A DNA stretch of 64,000 bases from Hymenobacter artigasi (GTDB taxonomy: Bacteria; Bacteroidota; Bacteroidia; Cytophagales; Hymenobacteraceae): assembly GCF_012275535.1 (NCBI RefSeq), contig NZ_JAAVTK010000012.1:115874-179873 (forward strand), written 5' to 3'. Within the stretch, counting starts at the first letter, position 1. The number at the start of each line of letters is the position of its first letter. Made by a program: the position numbers and the translations under genes. Shown here in pieces: positions 8,895 through 19,700 of the stretch. The notes under the pieces are model-generated. The model worked only from the letters and a program-made list of their open reading frames with translations. It did no database searches and was not told where the DNA came from.

Positions 8895-11800
8895 ATGAAA
8901 AACAAACTATTTTGGATGGTGCTACTGCTGCTACTCGGCTCCTTTGGAGCAGCCTGGGCTCAGGAACGTACTGTATCGGGCAAGGTGATAGACCGCGCCA
9001 CGAATGAAGGCTTACCCGGCGTGACGGTGCTGGTATCAGGTACTACCGTTGGCGTTGCGACAAATGCTGATGGCTCTTTCTCCCTGTCTGTTCCCAACGG
9101 GGCCACCGAGCTTCGCTTTAGCTCGGTAGGATATGTTGGCCAGCAACAATCAATTACCAACGGCAATGGCCCTTACACCATTGGCCTGGCTACCGACTCC
9201 AAGCAGCTGAACGAGGTAGTGGTGACGGCTTTGGGTATCGAAAAAGATAAGAAGACCCTTGGCTACGCAACCCAGACCATTGAGGCGGGCCAGCTCACGC
9301 AGGGCCGCGACCGCAGCGTGCTGAACTCGCTGCAAGGCAAGGTGGCCGGTGTGCAAATCAACAACGCTTCGGGCGGCGTAGGCAGCTCGACCCGCGTGGT
9401 GATTCGGGGCAACAAGTCCTTCTCGGGCAACAACCAGCCGCTGTACGTGGTGGATGGTATTCCGATTGACAACAGCTCGGTTGGAACTGGCGACAACCTC
9501 AACAACGGGGTGGATGCCGGTAACCGGGCCAACGACATTAACCCGGAAGACGTGGAATCGGTGACGATTCTGAAAGGGCCGGCCGCGACGGCTTTGTACG
9601 GTTCGCGTGCTGCTACCGGTGCCATCATCATCACCACCAAATCGGGCCGGGGCGCGGCCAAAGCTGGCAAGAAAGCCGAGGTAACCTTCACGTCGTCCTA
9701 TGTAATCGACGACATTCTCATGCTGCCCAAAATGCAGAATGAGTTCGGCCAGGGCTATCCGCAGGATGGCTTTACCCGCATTGCCGATACGCGGGAGAAC
9801 ACCAGCTGGGGCCCCCGTTTCGATGGGGTGGACCGCGTTTGGGGCAACATCATTGGCAACCAGCAGCGTTCGAAGCCTTACGTGGGCTTGCCGAACAACA
9901 TTCGTGACTTCTTCGACCTGGGCAAAACCTGGAACAACACCGTGTCGCTCGGTGGCGGCGATGTGAAGACGAACTACATCGTGTCGGCTTCCAATGTGCA
10001 GCAGTCGGGCATCACGCCGGGCACCAAGTATGAGCGGAGCTCGGTGAAAGTAGGCGGCGAAACCCACCTCACCAATAAGCTGACCAGCAGCGTAAGCGCT
10101 ACCTATACCAACACGAACAGCGACCAGGCAGTAACCGGCCAGGGCAACAACTCCATCTATGACCAGCTGATTCAGACGCCCCGCGACATCAGCCTGCTGG
10201 AGCTGCGTGATATCAACAACAAGTTCAACGACATCAACGGGTTCTACAGCCCCTACACGGTGAACCCCTGGCAGATTCTCCACGACAACAAGTACCACAA
10301 CGACGTGAACCGCCTCGTGGGCAATGCGCAGATTGGCTACCAGCTGAACGACCACATCAAGGCGAACTACCGCCTCGGCATGGACACGTACAGCGACCAG
10401 CGTACCCAGTTCACGGCCCGCCGCGACCCCACGACGGCCGGCTACCCCACCAGCACCGGCTACTACGCGGAGGACCAGATTAACTACCGCGAGATTAGCT
10501 CGGACATCATTGTTACCTACAACGGCAACATCACCAAAGATTTGACCATCAATGCACTGGTTGGTCAGAACTTCAACCAGCGCCGTTACGACCAAACCGG
10601 CATCGGCACCAACAACCTGGTGAGCAACTCCATCGGGCCCACGCTGAACAACAACAAGAACAACGGCTACCTGAACACCTCGCTTTCGCACACGCTGCGC
10701 CGCCTGGTAGGCGTGTACTCGACAGTTGACTTTGGCTACCGCGACTTCCTGTTCCTGGGCCTGACGGCTCGGAACGACTGGTCTTCGACGCTGCCGAGCA
10801 ACAACCGCAGCTTCTTCTACCCGGCTATCAACGCTGGTTTTGTGTTCACCGACCTGCTGGGGCTCAAGGAAAACCGCTTCTTCAACTACGGCAAGCTGCG
10901 GGCCAACGTGGCCCAAGTGGGTAACGACGCCAGCCCATACCTGACGCGCTCCGTGTTCACCGTGACCAACGTGACGAATGGCTACACCGGTGGCGACTTG
11001 CAGTACCCCCTGGGTAATGTGGTGGGCTACAGCCAGGGCAACGTGATTGGCAGCACTACCCTCCAGCCCGAGATTACGAAATCGGTGGAAGTGGGCGCCG
11101 AGCTGCGCTTCTTCGGCAATCGCCTCACTACCGACGTTTCGCTGTACGACACCCGCAGCACCAAGCAAATCCTCACCATTCCGCTGCCTCCGGGCTCCGG
11201 CTTCACGGGTTTGGTGGGCAACGTGGGCGAAATCCAGAACAAAGGCATCGAGGTGTTGCTCAGCGGCACGGCGGTGAAAGTGGGTGGCTTCACCTGGGAT
11301 ATGTCGCTCAACTATTCGAAGAACGTGAGCAAGGTGCTCGCCACCACTCCTGATGGCAGCGACATTGCCATTGGTGGTTTGGGCGGCGTTACGCTCACGG
11401 CTCGCGTGGGCGAACCTTACGGCGTGTTCCGTACCAACGATATTCTGACCAACGACTTGGGTCAGGTAGTGGTATCGGCGGCTACCGGCACCCCCTTGAG
11501 CAGCCAGATAAAGACCGTGGGCAGCATCACGCCGCGCTACACGGCCGGTTTGAGCAGCACGTTTGCCTACAATGGCCTGTCGCTGACGGTGGTGGTTGAC
11601 ACCAAGCAGGGTGGCTCGATGTACTCGCGCACCCGTGCCACCCAGCGCTTTGCCGGTACGGCTCCCGAAACGCTGATTAACGACCGCCAGCCCTTCATCG
11701 TGGCCAACAGCGTGGTGCAGAATGCCGATGGCACGTACTCGCCGAACACCACGCCGACCGACGCTTATAACTATTTCGGTGCCCTGGAAGGCGCCAGCGG

Positions 11801-12074
11801 CCCGGCCGGCACCAACATCATCGACGCTTCCTACACCAAGCTGCGCGAAGTAGCCCTCTCGTATAGCCTGCCCAGCAAGTGGCTGACCAAAACGCCCTTC
11901 GGCAATCTGTCGGTGGGAATTACCGGCCGCAACCTGCTGTTGTGGACGGCCAAGGAGAACACCTACGTAGACCCGGAAATTTCCAACTTCGGCAACGGCA
12001 ACACGCAGGGCTTCGACTTCACTGGGTCTCCCAGCCTGCGTAGCTACGGCGCCAATATCCGCGTCAGCTTCTAA
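8895..12074 (+). CDS. SusC/RagA-family TonB-dependent outer-membrane transporter
   Basis: 1059 residues. Signal peptide ending about AWAQ (residue 22), CarboxypepD_reg-like domain (VSGKVIDRATNEGLPGVTV onward), plug start LNEVVVTALGIEKDKKTLGYA, then the PLYVVDGIPID and VTILKGPAATALYGSRAATGA blocks and a barrel closing with YGANIRVSF. The ALGIEKDKKTLGYA type of plug entry belongs to the SusC subgroup that usually pairs with the SusD-like_2 type lipoprotein, which is what follows 19 bp downstream. No lyase or glycosidase is linked, so this may be a peptide or other nutrient uptake system rather than a glycan locus. The substrate is not readable. Confidence 0.95.
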   Translation: MKNKLFWMVLLLLLGSFGAAWAQERTVSGKVIDRATNEGLPGVTVLVSGTTVGVATNADGSFSLSVPNGATELRFSSVGYVGQQQSITNGNGPYTIGLATDSKQLNEVVVTALGIEKDKKTLGYATQTIEAGQLTQGRDRSVLNSLQGKVAGVQINNASGGVGSSTRVVIRGNKSFSGNNQPLYVVDGIPIDNSSVGTGDNLNNGVDAGNRANDINPEDVESVTILKGPAATALYGSRAATGAIIITTKSGRGAAKAGKKAEVTFTSSYVIDDILMLPKMQNEFGQGYPQDGFTRIADTRENTSWGPRFDGVDRVWGNIIGNQQRSKPYVGLPNNIRDFFDLGKTWNNTVSLGGGDVKTNYIVSASNVQQSGITPGTKYERSSVKVGGETHLTNKLTSSVSATYTNTNSDQAVTGQGNNSIYDQLIQTPRDISLLELRDINNKFNDINGFYSPYTVNPWQILHDNKYHNDVNRLVGNAQIGYQLNDHIKANYRLGMDTYSDQRTQFTARRDPTTAGYPTSTGYYAEDQINYREISSDIIVTYNGNITKDLTINALVGQNFNQRRYDQTGIGTNNLVSNSIGPTLNNNKNNGYLNTSLSHTLRRLVGVYSTVDFGYRDFLFLGLTARNDWSSTLPSNNRSFFYPAINAGFVFTDLLGLKENRFFNYGKLRANVAQVGNDASPYLTRSVFTVTNVTNGYTGGDLQYPLGNVVGYSQGNVIGSTTLQPEITKSVEVGAELRFFGNRLTTDVSLYDTRSTKQILTIPLPPGSGFTGLVGNVGEIQNKGIEVLLSGTAVKVGGFTWDMSLNYSKNVSKVLATTPDGSDIAIGGLGGVTLTARVGEPYGVFRTNDILTNDLGQVVVSAATGTPLSSQIKTVGSITPRYTAGLSSTFAYNGLSLTVVVDTKQGGSMYSRTRATQRFAGTAPETLINDRQPFIVANSVVQNADGTYSPNTTPTDAYNYFGALEGASGPAGTNIIDASYTKLREVALSYSLPSKWLTKTPFGNLSVGITGRNLLLWTAKENTYVDPEISNFGNGNTQGFDFTGSPSLRSYGANIRVSF

Positions 12075-12093
12075 TCCTTACTTTCCTGACGAT

Positions 12094-13587
12094 ATGAATA
12101 ACACACACAAAAGCTTGCTTTTTCTAGCCCTGCTGGGTACCGGTGGGTTAGCCAGCTGCGAAAAACAGCTCGACATCAATACCGACCCGACCCGGCCCGC
12201 TACTGCTAGTCCCGACCTGGTGCTGCCCGCCGGCACCGGCAACGTGGCCTACACAATGGGTGCGCCATTGAATATTATTGGTAACTTCTTTGCCCAGCAC
12301 TGGACCGAAAGCCTCACGGCCAACCAATACAAGGACTACGACCGGTATCGCATTGGCCAAACGACCAACGACCGCGACTACCAGGCGCTGTTCACCGGCG
12401 GCCTCAAGAACTTTCGTTACGTGATTGACCGCGCCAAGGGCGACAGCTCGAACTACGCGGCTGTTGCGGGCCTGCAGTCGGCCTACACTTACCAGGTGCT
12501 GACGGATGGCTTCGACAAGATTCCCTTCACGGAATCGTTGCGCGGAGCGGCTAATACACAACCCAAGTTCGATGAGGGCACGGTGGTGTACGATGGGTTG
12601 ATTACCATGATTGATGATGCAATCGGAAAAATCAACAGCGGTTCCAGTGCGATTAATGTTGGTGGCCAGGACCTGATTTTTGGGGGCGACATGGGGAAAT
12701 GGCGTCGGTTTGGCAACACGCTGAAACTGAAAATTTACCTGCGCCAGGTATATGCGCGGCCAGCCGTGGCCGAAGCGGGCATTAAGGCTTTGTACGCCAG
12801 CGGAGCTCAGTTTCTGAGCGCTACCGAAGATGCGCAGGTAAAAGGATTTTCCTCTGCCAACCAGAACGGCAACCCGTTTTACCTCGCCGACGTGTACAGC
12901 GGCTCCGGTATTCGCAACAACGTGATTGCCAGCCAGACCAGCATTGGCTACCTCACCACTACCAACGACCCCCGCATCGACGACTTCTTTAGCCGGCCCG
13001 GTAGCTCCATCGACGTAGCCGCAACCACGCCGCACCAGGGCACGCCCCAGGGCGATGCCATCCGGGGGGCGTCGGGCGACATCAGCACGCGGTCGCGGCC
13101 CAACCTGCAAAAGATTGCCGGTCCTGCTTCGCCAGTTGTGCTGATGAGCGGTGCCGAAAGCCTGTTTCTGCAAGCCGAGGCGGCCTTGCGCGGCTACACC
13201 ACCGCCAGCGCCCAGTCGCTGTACGAGGCGGGTATCCGGGCTTCGTTCACCCATTTTGGCCGCACGTTGCCCGCTACGTTCCTGGCCAGCACCGGCATCG
13301 CCTACGATGGTGGGGCCGGCACAGGAGCCGGTGGCTTCAGCGAGCGCCGCCTGGAGCAGATTATCACCCAGAAATGGGTGGCGCTCAATGGCACCGAAGG
13401 CTTTGAGGCCTGGACGGAGCTGCGCCGCACCAAGTACCCGTCCTTTATTACGGGCACTGCCTACAGCGACTTGCCGGGTAAAACCTATGCCAAGCGCCTG
13501 ATTTATCCCTTCTCCGAAATCTCACGCAACGCCAATGCCCCCGCCATCGAGCTGGCGCAGGTGCCCGTGTGGTGGGACAAGAAGTAG
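12094..13587 (+). CDS. SusD/RagB-family nutrient-binding lipoprotein (SusD-like_2 type)
   Basis: 497 residues. Lipoprotein signal with lipobox ASC near residue 23, then EKQLDINTDPTRPATASPDLVLPAG, the start typical of the SusD-like_2 branch. Further landmarks are NFFAQHWTESLTANQYKDYDRY, the helical LKIYLRQVY segment and, near the C-terminus, ITQKWVALNGTEGFEAWTELRRTKYP. It lies 19 bp after the SusC and 25 bp before a third lipoprotein, so the three form one operon. It would act as the surface lid and ligand-binding subunit of that SusC. Confidence 0.93.
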   Translation: MNNTHKSLLFLALLGTGGLASCEKQLDINTDPTRPATASPDLVLPAGTGNVAYTMGAPLNIIGNFFAQHWTESLTANQYKDYDRYRIGQTTNDRDYQALFTGGLKNFRYVIDRAKGDSSNYAAVAGLQSAYTYQVLTDGFDKIPFTESLRGAANTQPKFDEGTVVYDGLITMIDDAIGKINSGSSAINVGGQDLIFGGDMGKWRRFGNTLKLKIYLRQVYARPAVAEAGIKALYASGAQFLSATEDAQVKGFSSANQNGNPFYLADVYSGSGIRNNVIASQTSIGYLTTTNDPRIDDFFSRPGSSIDVAATTPHQGTPQGDAIRGASGDISTRSRPNLQKIAGPASPVVLMSGAESLFLQAEAALRGYTTASAQSLYEAGIRASFTHFGRTLPATFLASTGIAYDGGAGTGAGGFSERRLEQIITQKWVALNGTEGFEAWTELRRTKYPSFITGTAYSDLPGKTYAKRLIYPFSEISRNANAPAIELAQVPVWWDKK

Positions 13588-13612
13588 TATTCACTCTTAA
13601 CTTATTGAAGAC

Positions 13613-14266
13613 ATGCGTAAGCTAGCTCTTTCCCTTTTTAGCCTGGCGGCGGTAGCTTCGTCACTAGCGCTTGGTGGTTGCAAAAAGGATGAAACCGATA
13701 ACCTTTCCCGGATTAAGAACTACGCCGGCATCACGCTGGCGGGTAACGAATACTACGTTATCAATGTGGGCGAAACCTTCACCGAGCCCGGCGTAACGGC
13801 CGACCTCGGTGGTCAGCCCCTTACTCCCATCATCAACAATCCGGTGAATACCACGCGGCCGGGCCTCTACGTCGTTAAGTACAAAGGTGCCAACACGGAG
13901 GGCGACACGATTACGGCTACCCGTACGGTTATCGTGACTGACCCGGCCGTGAATACCCTGGACCAAAGCGGCGTATTTACCCGGGCTGGTTTTGACCCTT
14001 CGCCCGTTACTAAAGTTGGTAACAAGGGCTTGTACAAAATCGAGAACTTCGGCTTCTCTACCGGGGCGGCAAACCTGTTCCCCGCGTATTTTGTGCAGAT
14101 TGATGCTACTCACATCGTGGTGCCGGCTCAAACCATTCCGGGGCTTGGCTACACCACGTTCACATCCGTAGCCGGGGTTTTCACTGCCGGGCGGCTAACC
14201 CGGATTACCTATGCCATTCATGCACCGGCCATATTTGGCACCTCTGCACGGTCGGCAGTCCGGTAA
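13613..14266 (+). CDS. DUF5011-like Ig-fold lipoprotein, SusC/D accessory
   Basis: 217 residues. Lipoprotein signal with a GGC lipobox around residue 22 followed by KKDETDN. Residues about 45-110 form an Ig-like domain resembling DUF5011 (GETFTEPGVTADLGG, then a TRPGLYVVKYKGAN stretch and TATRTVIVTD). The C-terminal 100 residues have no recognised family. It is the third gene of the SusC-SusD operon and ends 23 bp before a strong terminator. Its position matches SusE/SusF-type surface lipoproteins that help capture the ligand; that role is inferred from context only. Confidence 0.8.
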   Translation: MRKLALSLFSLAAVASSLALGGCKKDETDNLSRIKNYAGITLAGNEYYVINVGETFTEPGVTADLGGQPLTPIINNPVNTTRPGLYVVKYKGANTEGDTITATRTVIVTDPAVNTLDQSGVFTRAGFDPSPVTKVGNKGLYKIENFGFSTGAANLFPAYFVQIDATHIVVPAQTIPGLGYTTFTSVAGVFTAGRLTRITYAIHAPAIFGTSARSAVR

Positions 14267-14288
14267 GTAGTTTCTCTGCTGATAGGCA

Positions 14289-14321
14289 TAAAAAAAGGCT
14301 GCAATCGTGCAGCCTTTTTTT
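14289..14321. terminator. Intrinsic terminator, probably bidirectional
   Basis: Hairpin AAGGCTGCA / TGCAGCCTT with a short loop, flanked by a run of A on the left and seven T on the right. It lies 23 bp after the DUF5011-like gene and closes that operon. Confidence 0.88.
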
Positions 14322-14412
14322 ATGCCTACTTGTAGAAAGTTGAATAACCAGGACTTGCGAAAATTCCTGTTCACGAAGAAGCTGCTGTTTGGGTCAGCGA
14401 AGAATACCGCTG

Positions 14413-14498
14413 GAACGGTGTAGAGACGCATCTTTGCGTCTTGTCGTTGAACAAAATCGCCCAACGACAAGACGCAAAGATGCGTCTCTACACCGTTC
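14413..14498. repeat. Palindromic repeat (GTAGAGACGCA family), copy 1
   Basis: Perfect inverted arms of about 37 nt beginning GAACGGTGTAGAGACGCA around a short loop. A shorter relative sits at 53320-53377. Confidence 0.85.
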
Positions 14499-14650
14499 AA
14501 AACCAGAAGCATTAACTCAAACCACTTCTAAGCCCCCGCAGGGTTACCGGCGGGCCGGCGCGCCCCGCGCACGTCCACCGAAGGCACGAAGGTGCCGCGC
14601 TCATGAAACCCGGGCGTCCGAAGAAAACTGCGGCGTAAATGAAACCGACG

Positions 14651-14706
14651 GTAATCACCAAAAAGCCCTCCCCTTTTCACAAAGCGGAGGGCTTTTTGGT
14701 GATTAC
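14651..14706. terminator. Strong hairpin, terminator-like
   Basis: 21-bp perfect stem starting GTAATCACCAAAAAGCCCTC with a 14-nt loop. The runs of A and T inside the arms could end transcription from either direction. Confidence 0.7.
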
Positions 14707-14712
14707 TGTTAG

Positions 14713-14851
14713 TTATACTCGTCTCGAAGTAGGGTGCGGGGCCTGCCCCCGCCCGTCGTTGAACGGTATCGTTGAAACAGTGCGAACGACGGGCGGGGGC
14801 AGGCCCCGCACCCTACTTCGCTTTTCGCAAGCTACTTCGTGACGAGTATAA
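14713..14851. repeat. Palindromic repeat (TAGGGTGCGGGG family), copy 1, with outer arms
   Basis: Inner arms at 14725-14820 (CGAAGTAGGGTGCGGGGCC and complement) lie within outer 11-bp arms TTATACTCGTC / GACGAGTATAA. Copies of the inner family occur at 21606-21695 and 38142-38232. The interval 14322-14957 holds repeats and no supportable gene. Confidence 0.85.
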
Positions 14852-14957
14852 CCAACGTTTAGAACGGGCAAAGCATTATTCCCCATTCTTCAACGGCTCG
14901 TTTGCAAGGTCGTCATTGGCTTGTGTACCCAATGGGGGCTGTGGGGTGCGGCAGCGG

Positions 14958-16679
14958 TTATTCCACTGCTACGCGGGCCGTGTAGGACTGGCCGCGCTTA
15001 TCCGTGGTGCGGAGCGTGTACAGGCCCGGCGCCAGGCCCCGCACCGATACTGCCGCCTCGGCCGACATGGTGGTGGTACGCGCCACGCGGCCCGTCGCAT
15101 CGATTAGCTGCACCAGGGTGCCTGATGCAAGACCGGGCAGATACACCCCGTCGGAGGCCGGGTTGGGATACAGGCCCTGCGGCAATGGCGAGGCCGTGGC
15201 CGCAGCTAAAGCAGTGCCGGAAGCGCCTAGCTGGGCGACAAAGCCGGAGTAGGACGACACGCCCGACGGGGTGATTGAGCCAAAGGTGGCGCCGTAGTTG
15301 GCAAAGCCATACACTTGCAGGCTGCCTTGGGGAAGCAAGCCGAGGCCGAGGCCGCGGTCTTGCCCGGGGCCACCGGCCTGCTGCACCCAGCGCAGCTGGC
15401 CCTGCGGGGAATATGAAGCCACCAGGATGTCGCTACCCCCCGCCGAGGCGAGCGTGAAGGCGCCTATCCGGGCCTGGTTGCCGAAGCTACCCGCAACGTA
15501 GGCGTTGCCGCCGCCATCCACGCACACGCCACTCAGATAATCGGAGCTTGCGCTGACCAGGGATTGCGCCCACTGCTCGGTGCCCTGTGCCGAGAACCGG
15601 ACGAGGAAAGCATCTTCGTTGCTGGCGGTGGCAGTGGAACCGGTGAGGGTGCTGCCGCCGAATTGCAACGATTGCCGGAAGGTGCCCGTGAGGTACAGGT
15701 TGCCGGTGGCATCGGCGGCGGCCCCGGTGAGGTCGTCAAAATCGGGCCCGCCGAACGTGCGCGCCCATTCCAGGTTGCCGGCTGCGTTGTACTTGGCCGC
15801 CATCAGGTTGACGCTGGTGGGCGATGGGAACGCCAGGCCCGTGGGAAACGACACCCCCATGAGAAAATCGGTAACCAGGTAGAACCCGCCGCCCGGCGCG
15901 TTCACCAGCCGCAACGGGTAAACAACCCCGGCCCCGGTGCTGCGGTCGGAGTAGAACAGGTTTTTGAGGCTTTGAACATCCCCCGTAGCAGCCGAAAAGC
16001 GGGCCAGGTAGGTGGTATAAGGGGCCGCGACCCTGGCGGAGGACGCCAGCAGCTGGCCGCCGAAGCTGATGCCGCTGCAGTAAACGTGGCCGCCGCTCAC
16101 GAGCACATTGCCCGCGCCATCAATGGTTACGCCTGTTGCCGTGGCTTGCGGGGTGCAAATCGGAAAAGCCGGGTCGCGCGATACATCGTCGCTCTGTTTG
16201 GCCCAGGCAAGATTCCCCTGGGCATCGTAGCGGGCCACAAACGCCTTGGTGCCAACGTAGTTGCCCGCGCTCAGGGTTTGGCCGTGGCCCATGTCGATGG
16301 TTCCCTGAAAATTGCCCACTACGTACACGTTGCCTGCGGCATCCAACGCTACGTCGTCGGTCCCGTCGGAGCCGGTCGAGCCCAGCTGCTGTACCCAGGC
16401 CACGGCGCCCAGCGGCGTGTATTTGGCCAGGTACCCGTCGTGAGAGCCGCGGCTGGTCAGCACGGTTTGCCCTACCCCGGTCCGTACACTGAAGGTGCCC
16501 ACTTCGTACATATTGCCCTGGGCATCCGTTACCCGGCGCGTGTAGGGCGACAGGTAGGACCCGGTGCCCCGGGCACTGTCCCAGGCGGGCGTGGTTTGGG
16601 CGGCGGCGCGGGGGCCAAAAGCCAGGCTGCTCAGCACCACGGCGGCTAGCTGGGCAAAACGAACGGTAGGGGTTTTCAT
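14958..16679 (-). CDS. SBBP-repeat beta-propeller protein with T9SS type A sorting domain
   Basis: 573 residues from the ATG at 16679. The ATG at 16718 would add 13 residues and overlap the next gene's stop codon. A signal peptide ends near AAAQ. Six or more SBBP-like repeats follow, each with D.AGN.Y..G.F and a later LAKYTPLG.VAW or LEWARTFG pattern; several read LAKY, VARYD, AAKYN or VRFSAQG. The last 75 residues are a type A sorting domain (LYPNPASDGVYLPG, then GLAPGLYTLRTTDKRGQ). The protein is therefore exported by the type IX system and displayed or secreted. No enzymatic motif is visible; SBBP repeats are usually structural or binding modules. Convergence with the terminator region to its right isolates it from the DUF5011 operon. 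Confidence 0.88.
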   Translation of the reverse strand: MKTPTVRFAQLAAVVLSSLAFGPRAAAQTTPAWDSARGTGSYLSPYTRRVTDAQGNMYEVGTFSVRTGVGQTVLTSRGSHDGYLAKYTPLGAVAWVQQLGSTGSDGTDDVALDAAGNVYVVGNFQGTIDMGHGQTLSAGNYVGTKAFVARYDAQGNLAWAKQSDDVSRDPAFPICTPQATATGVTIDGAGNVLVSGGHVYCSGISFGGQLLASSARVAAPYTTYLARFSAATGDVQSLKNLFYSDRSTGAGVVYPLRLVNAPGGGFYLVTDFLMGVSFPTGLAFPSPTSVNLMAAKYNAAGNLEWARTFGGPDFDDLTGAAADATGNLYLTGTFRQSLQFGGSTLTGSTATASNEDAFLVRFSAQGTEQWAQSLVSASSDYLSGVCVDGGGNAYVAGSFGNQARIGAFTLASAGGSDILVASYSPQGQLRWVQQAGGPGQDRGLGLGLLPQGSLQVYGFANYGATFGSITPSGVSSYSGFVAQLGASGTALAAATASPLPQGLYPNPASDGVYLPGLASGTLVQLIDATGRVARTTTMSAEAAVSVRGLAPGLYTLRTTDKRGQSYTARVAVE

Positions 16680-16717
16680 AAGTACGGGGAAATGGTGGTG
16701 GAAAGACCAGAGAAACA

Positions 16718-19700
16718 CTAGAGTACATACGCGCCCTCGGGCGTTTGGCGGAGCAGGGAAAGGGCCGCAAGGGTTTGAAGCAGCGGTTCTAATTTGTCGG
16801 ATTTCACGCGCCGGAAGCGGGTGGCTACCTCAGCGGCCGTCAGGGGCTGGGCGGCTTGCTGGAGGGCGTCGCGCAGGGCCTGCATCTGCAGGGCCAGCTC
16901 GGTGGGCCAGGGCTGGGGGGCGATTCCCTCCGCTGATGGAGTTGACCGGCCGGCGGCCGAAAAGGTTGCTGTGGTGGGCAAAGAAAGTTTCGCCTGCTCG
17001 GTTTCGGGGGCCTGGTAGGCGGGGCGCAGGTAGCGGATGTGGCCGCCCTGCTCCTCGCGGGCGCGCTCGTGGTTGAGGCGCACGAGGCGGGTGAGCAGCT
17101 CGGCCTCGGGCAGGGCGGCGGGCCAAGCGTAGGCGTCGGCCACGGCGGCGTCGAGCTGCTGGTGCAGGCTGAGCACCACGGAGGCCAGGCCCTGCTGGTT
17201 CACGGTCAGGTCCTTGGCCGACAGGGGCTGGCTGGCGCGCAGCTTCTCCACCACGTTGTAGAGGTCGGTGAGGGTGAGACTGGGGTGCAGGGCCTGCTGG
17301 CGCTTGCGGTGGGCGTCGAGCTGTTCGGCCAGCTCGCGGATGCGCGCCTGCTGCGCGGGCGTGGCATCGGGGAAAGGGAATGGGTCGAAGCAGCGGGATT
17401 TATTGTAGCGCGGTGTTCCTCCTACGCCAAGGATTCCGCCTGCTGCAAGTGCCCAACTTATATGAATACGACTTGAAAGAATTCCTAAGTAATAGGCGTC
17501 ATCCAGCCCAAATGCAATGTTAGTACCCTCTGCCAGATAATCCCCCGCAACGAATTGAAAGAATCGATGCTTTGCTGTTTCAGTCGTGACAATGTAGCGA
17601 CTTAAGCTTCTGACGGACTTTCGCATTGATTGCTGATTCACCCCAAACAGCCACCACCTTTCTCGCTTCTCTTTACTTGGATTATGGTCACGTTCTGGCT
17701 TCACATACAGTAGTAGGCGCTGCAAAACATCAGGGTATTTCGCTGTTAATTCTTCAAGCGACAAACCATCGGTATCAATTACGAATAAACCTCTTGGCTT
17801 TTGAGTTAAATCCTGCCCACTGATATACCGTCTTACAATTGCAGTGCTTGATGTGCTTTTTAGTAACGCTGCATCTTCTGGACCTAAGATGAAACCAGAG
17901 CCGTACAGCTTGACGCCCAAATAAGCCAGTTTATCATTAGCGAGCAACGGTGACACCCCGGTAACGTCTGCTCCTGAAGTTAAGTCGGCATTTATTATTC
18001 CGGGAGTTTCCTCAAAGTCAACTTCTATTGCATCTTCCTCTTTTCCGGTTTGTTCACGGGTAACCAAGGCCAAAACACCAGGCCGTTTACCTGGCTCAAC
18101 GACAGTTGCAGCAATGCGTACAGCTGCACCATCCACTCCATTAACCCAAGGATGGTCAGGAATAGCGAATGTTATCGAAAGCGGATTTTTCTCGTCTTCA
18201 AGGTAAGGTTCTATCACCCGCCGATTGAAAATTTGAGTTATCGAGTTGGTAGTTATAAAACCGAACCGTTCGACATCTCCTTTCCTAACTAATTCGGCCG
18301 CTTTATACCACCAGTACATGACGAGGTCAGCTGAATCGGGGACTTTCTTTGCATAAGCTTTACGTAATGCCTCCGTGTAGCCATCGCCAAGAATCAACCT
18401 CATTCGTTTCATCCCTACAAATGGTGGATTGCCAATAATGAAGTCTGCTTCGGGCCAATCAGCAGGCTTTGCTTTGGGGTAATCCAGCATTATAATTTGT
18501 GCTGATTCATCAGGCACTTGTTCTCCAGTCGTCGGATTAACTTTCATTGTAAATCCGTCCCAACGCGTAATCTTCCGTCCTGACTCATCCAGTCTTGGTA
18601 CTGTCAAACCATAATCAAGCACTGCATCCTGCTGGCGAATGTTCTGGTACTCATCGAGCAGCGGCTCGGCCAGCTGCGTAATGCCGTGGGTGCGCAGGTG
18701 CCACTGCAGGTAGCCGATGCGCAGCACCACGTCGGCAATGGCGGCCGCGCGCGGGTTCAGCTCCAGGCCCAGCAGCTGGCGCGGGCTCACGGTGGTGCCC
18801 CCGCCCAGGTCGAGCAGGCCCGTCTGGCCGAAGCTGTTGATGGCGGCCAGCACCTCCCCTTCCAGGCGCTTGAGGTGCTCCAGCGTCACGTACAGGAAGT
18901 TGCCCGAGCCGCAGGCCGGGTCCAGAATGCGCAGCGAGGTGAGGCGCGTGAGGAAGCGCACCAGTTCCTGGCGGGCCTCTTTGGGCTGGTTTTCGTCGAG
19001 GCGGCGGGCGCTGGCGGCCTGGGCGGCCGTCCATTCGCGGCGCAGGGGCTCCAGTACGGTAGGCAGCACCAGGCGCTCCACGTAGCGGCGCGGGGTGTAG
19101 TGCGCGCCCAGGCTGTGGCGCTCTTTGGGGTCGAGGGCGCGTTCGAGCAGGGTGCCGAAAATGGCGGGCTCCACCTCGGTCCAATCGGCTTCGGCGGCTT
19201 TGAGCAGCAGGGCCATCTGGTCGGGCGTGAGGGGCAGGGCGGTGGCATCGTGGAAGAGCTTGCCGTTGAAGCGCCGCACGCGGGCCTTCAGGTCGGGCGA
19301 GAAGCCGCCGGTGTCCATCGTGGCCCAGAGGCCGCGCAGGGCATCGGGCAGAAACTCGCGCAGCTCGGGCGTGGAGTAGGTGCGCAGCATGCCCGTGAAG
19401 CTGGCCTTGGGAATGAGCCCCACGTCCTCCGAAAACATCGTGAACAGGCAGCGCATCAGGAACTGGGCCACCGTTTCGGCCGGGTGCCCGGCCCGCTCCA
19501 GCTGGGCACTCACGCCGGCCAGGTAGCCGGCCAGCTCCCGCGTGACGCGGGCGGCGCGGCGGCTGGGGTCCAAGGCGCGGGGCTCCAGCCACACCTGGCG
19601 CAGCAGCAGGCGGGTGGCTTCATCGGCCAGGGCGGCGAGGGGCAGCCGGAAGCGGCTCTGGTCGGGAAAGGGCACGAAGGAGTCGCCCACCTGGGCGAAG

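Noticed and set aside
9150..11168. 672-codon minus-strand frame opposite the second susC
   Set aside because: Same reason: Val/His/Ala/Gly-rich, no family features.
14603..14638. Tiny frame MKPGRPKKTAA with an AT-hook-like GRPKK
   Set aside because: Only 11 residues, lies in a repeat-rich interval, and has no supporting start context.
14267..14957. Clustered direct and inverted repeats considered as a CRISPR array
   Set aside because: Each repeat is a different palindrome family occurring once here; there are no regularly spaced repeats or spacers and no cas genes.
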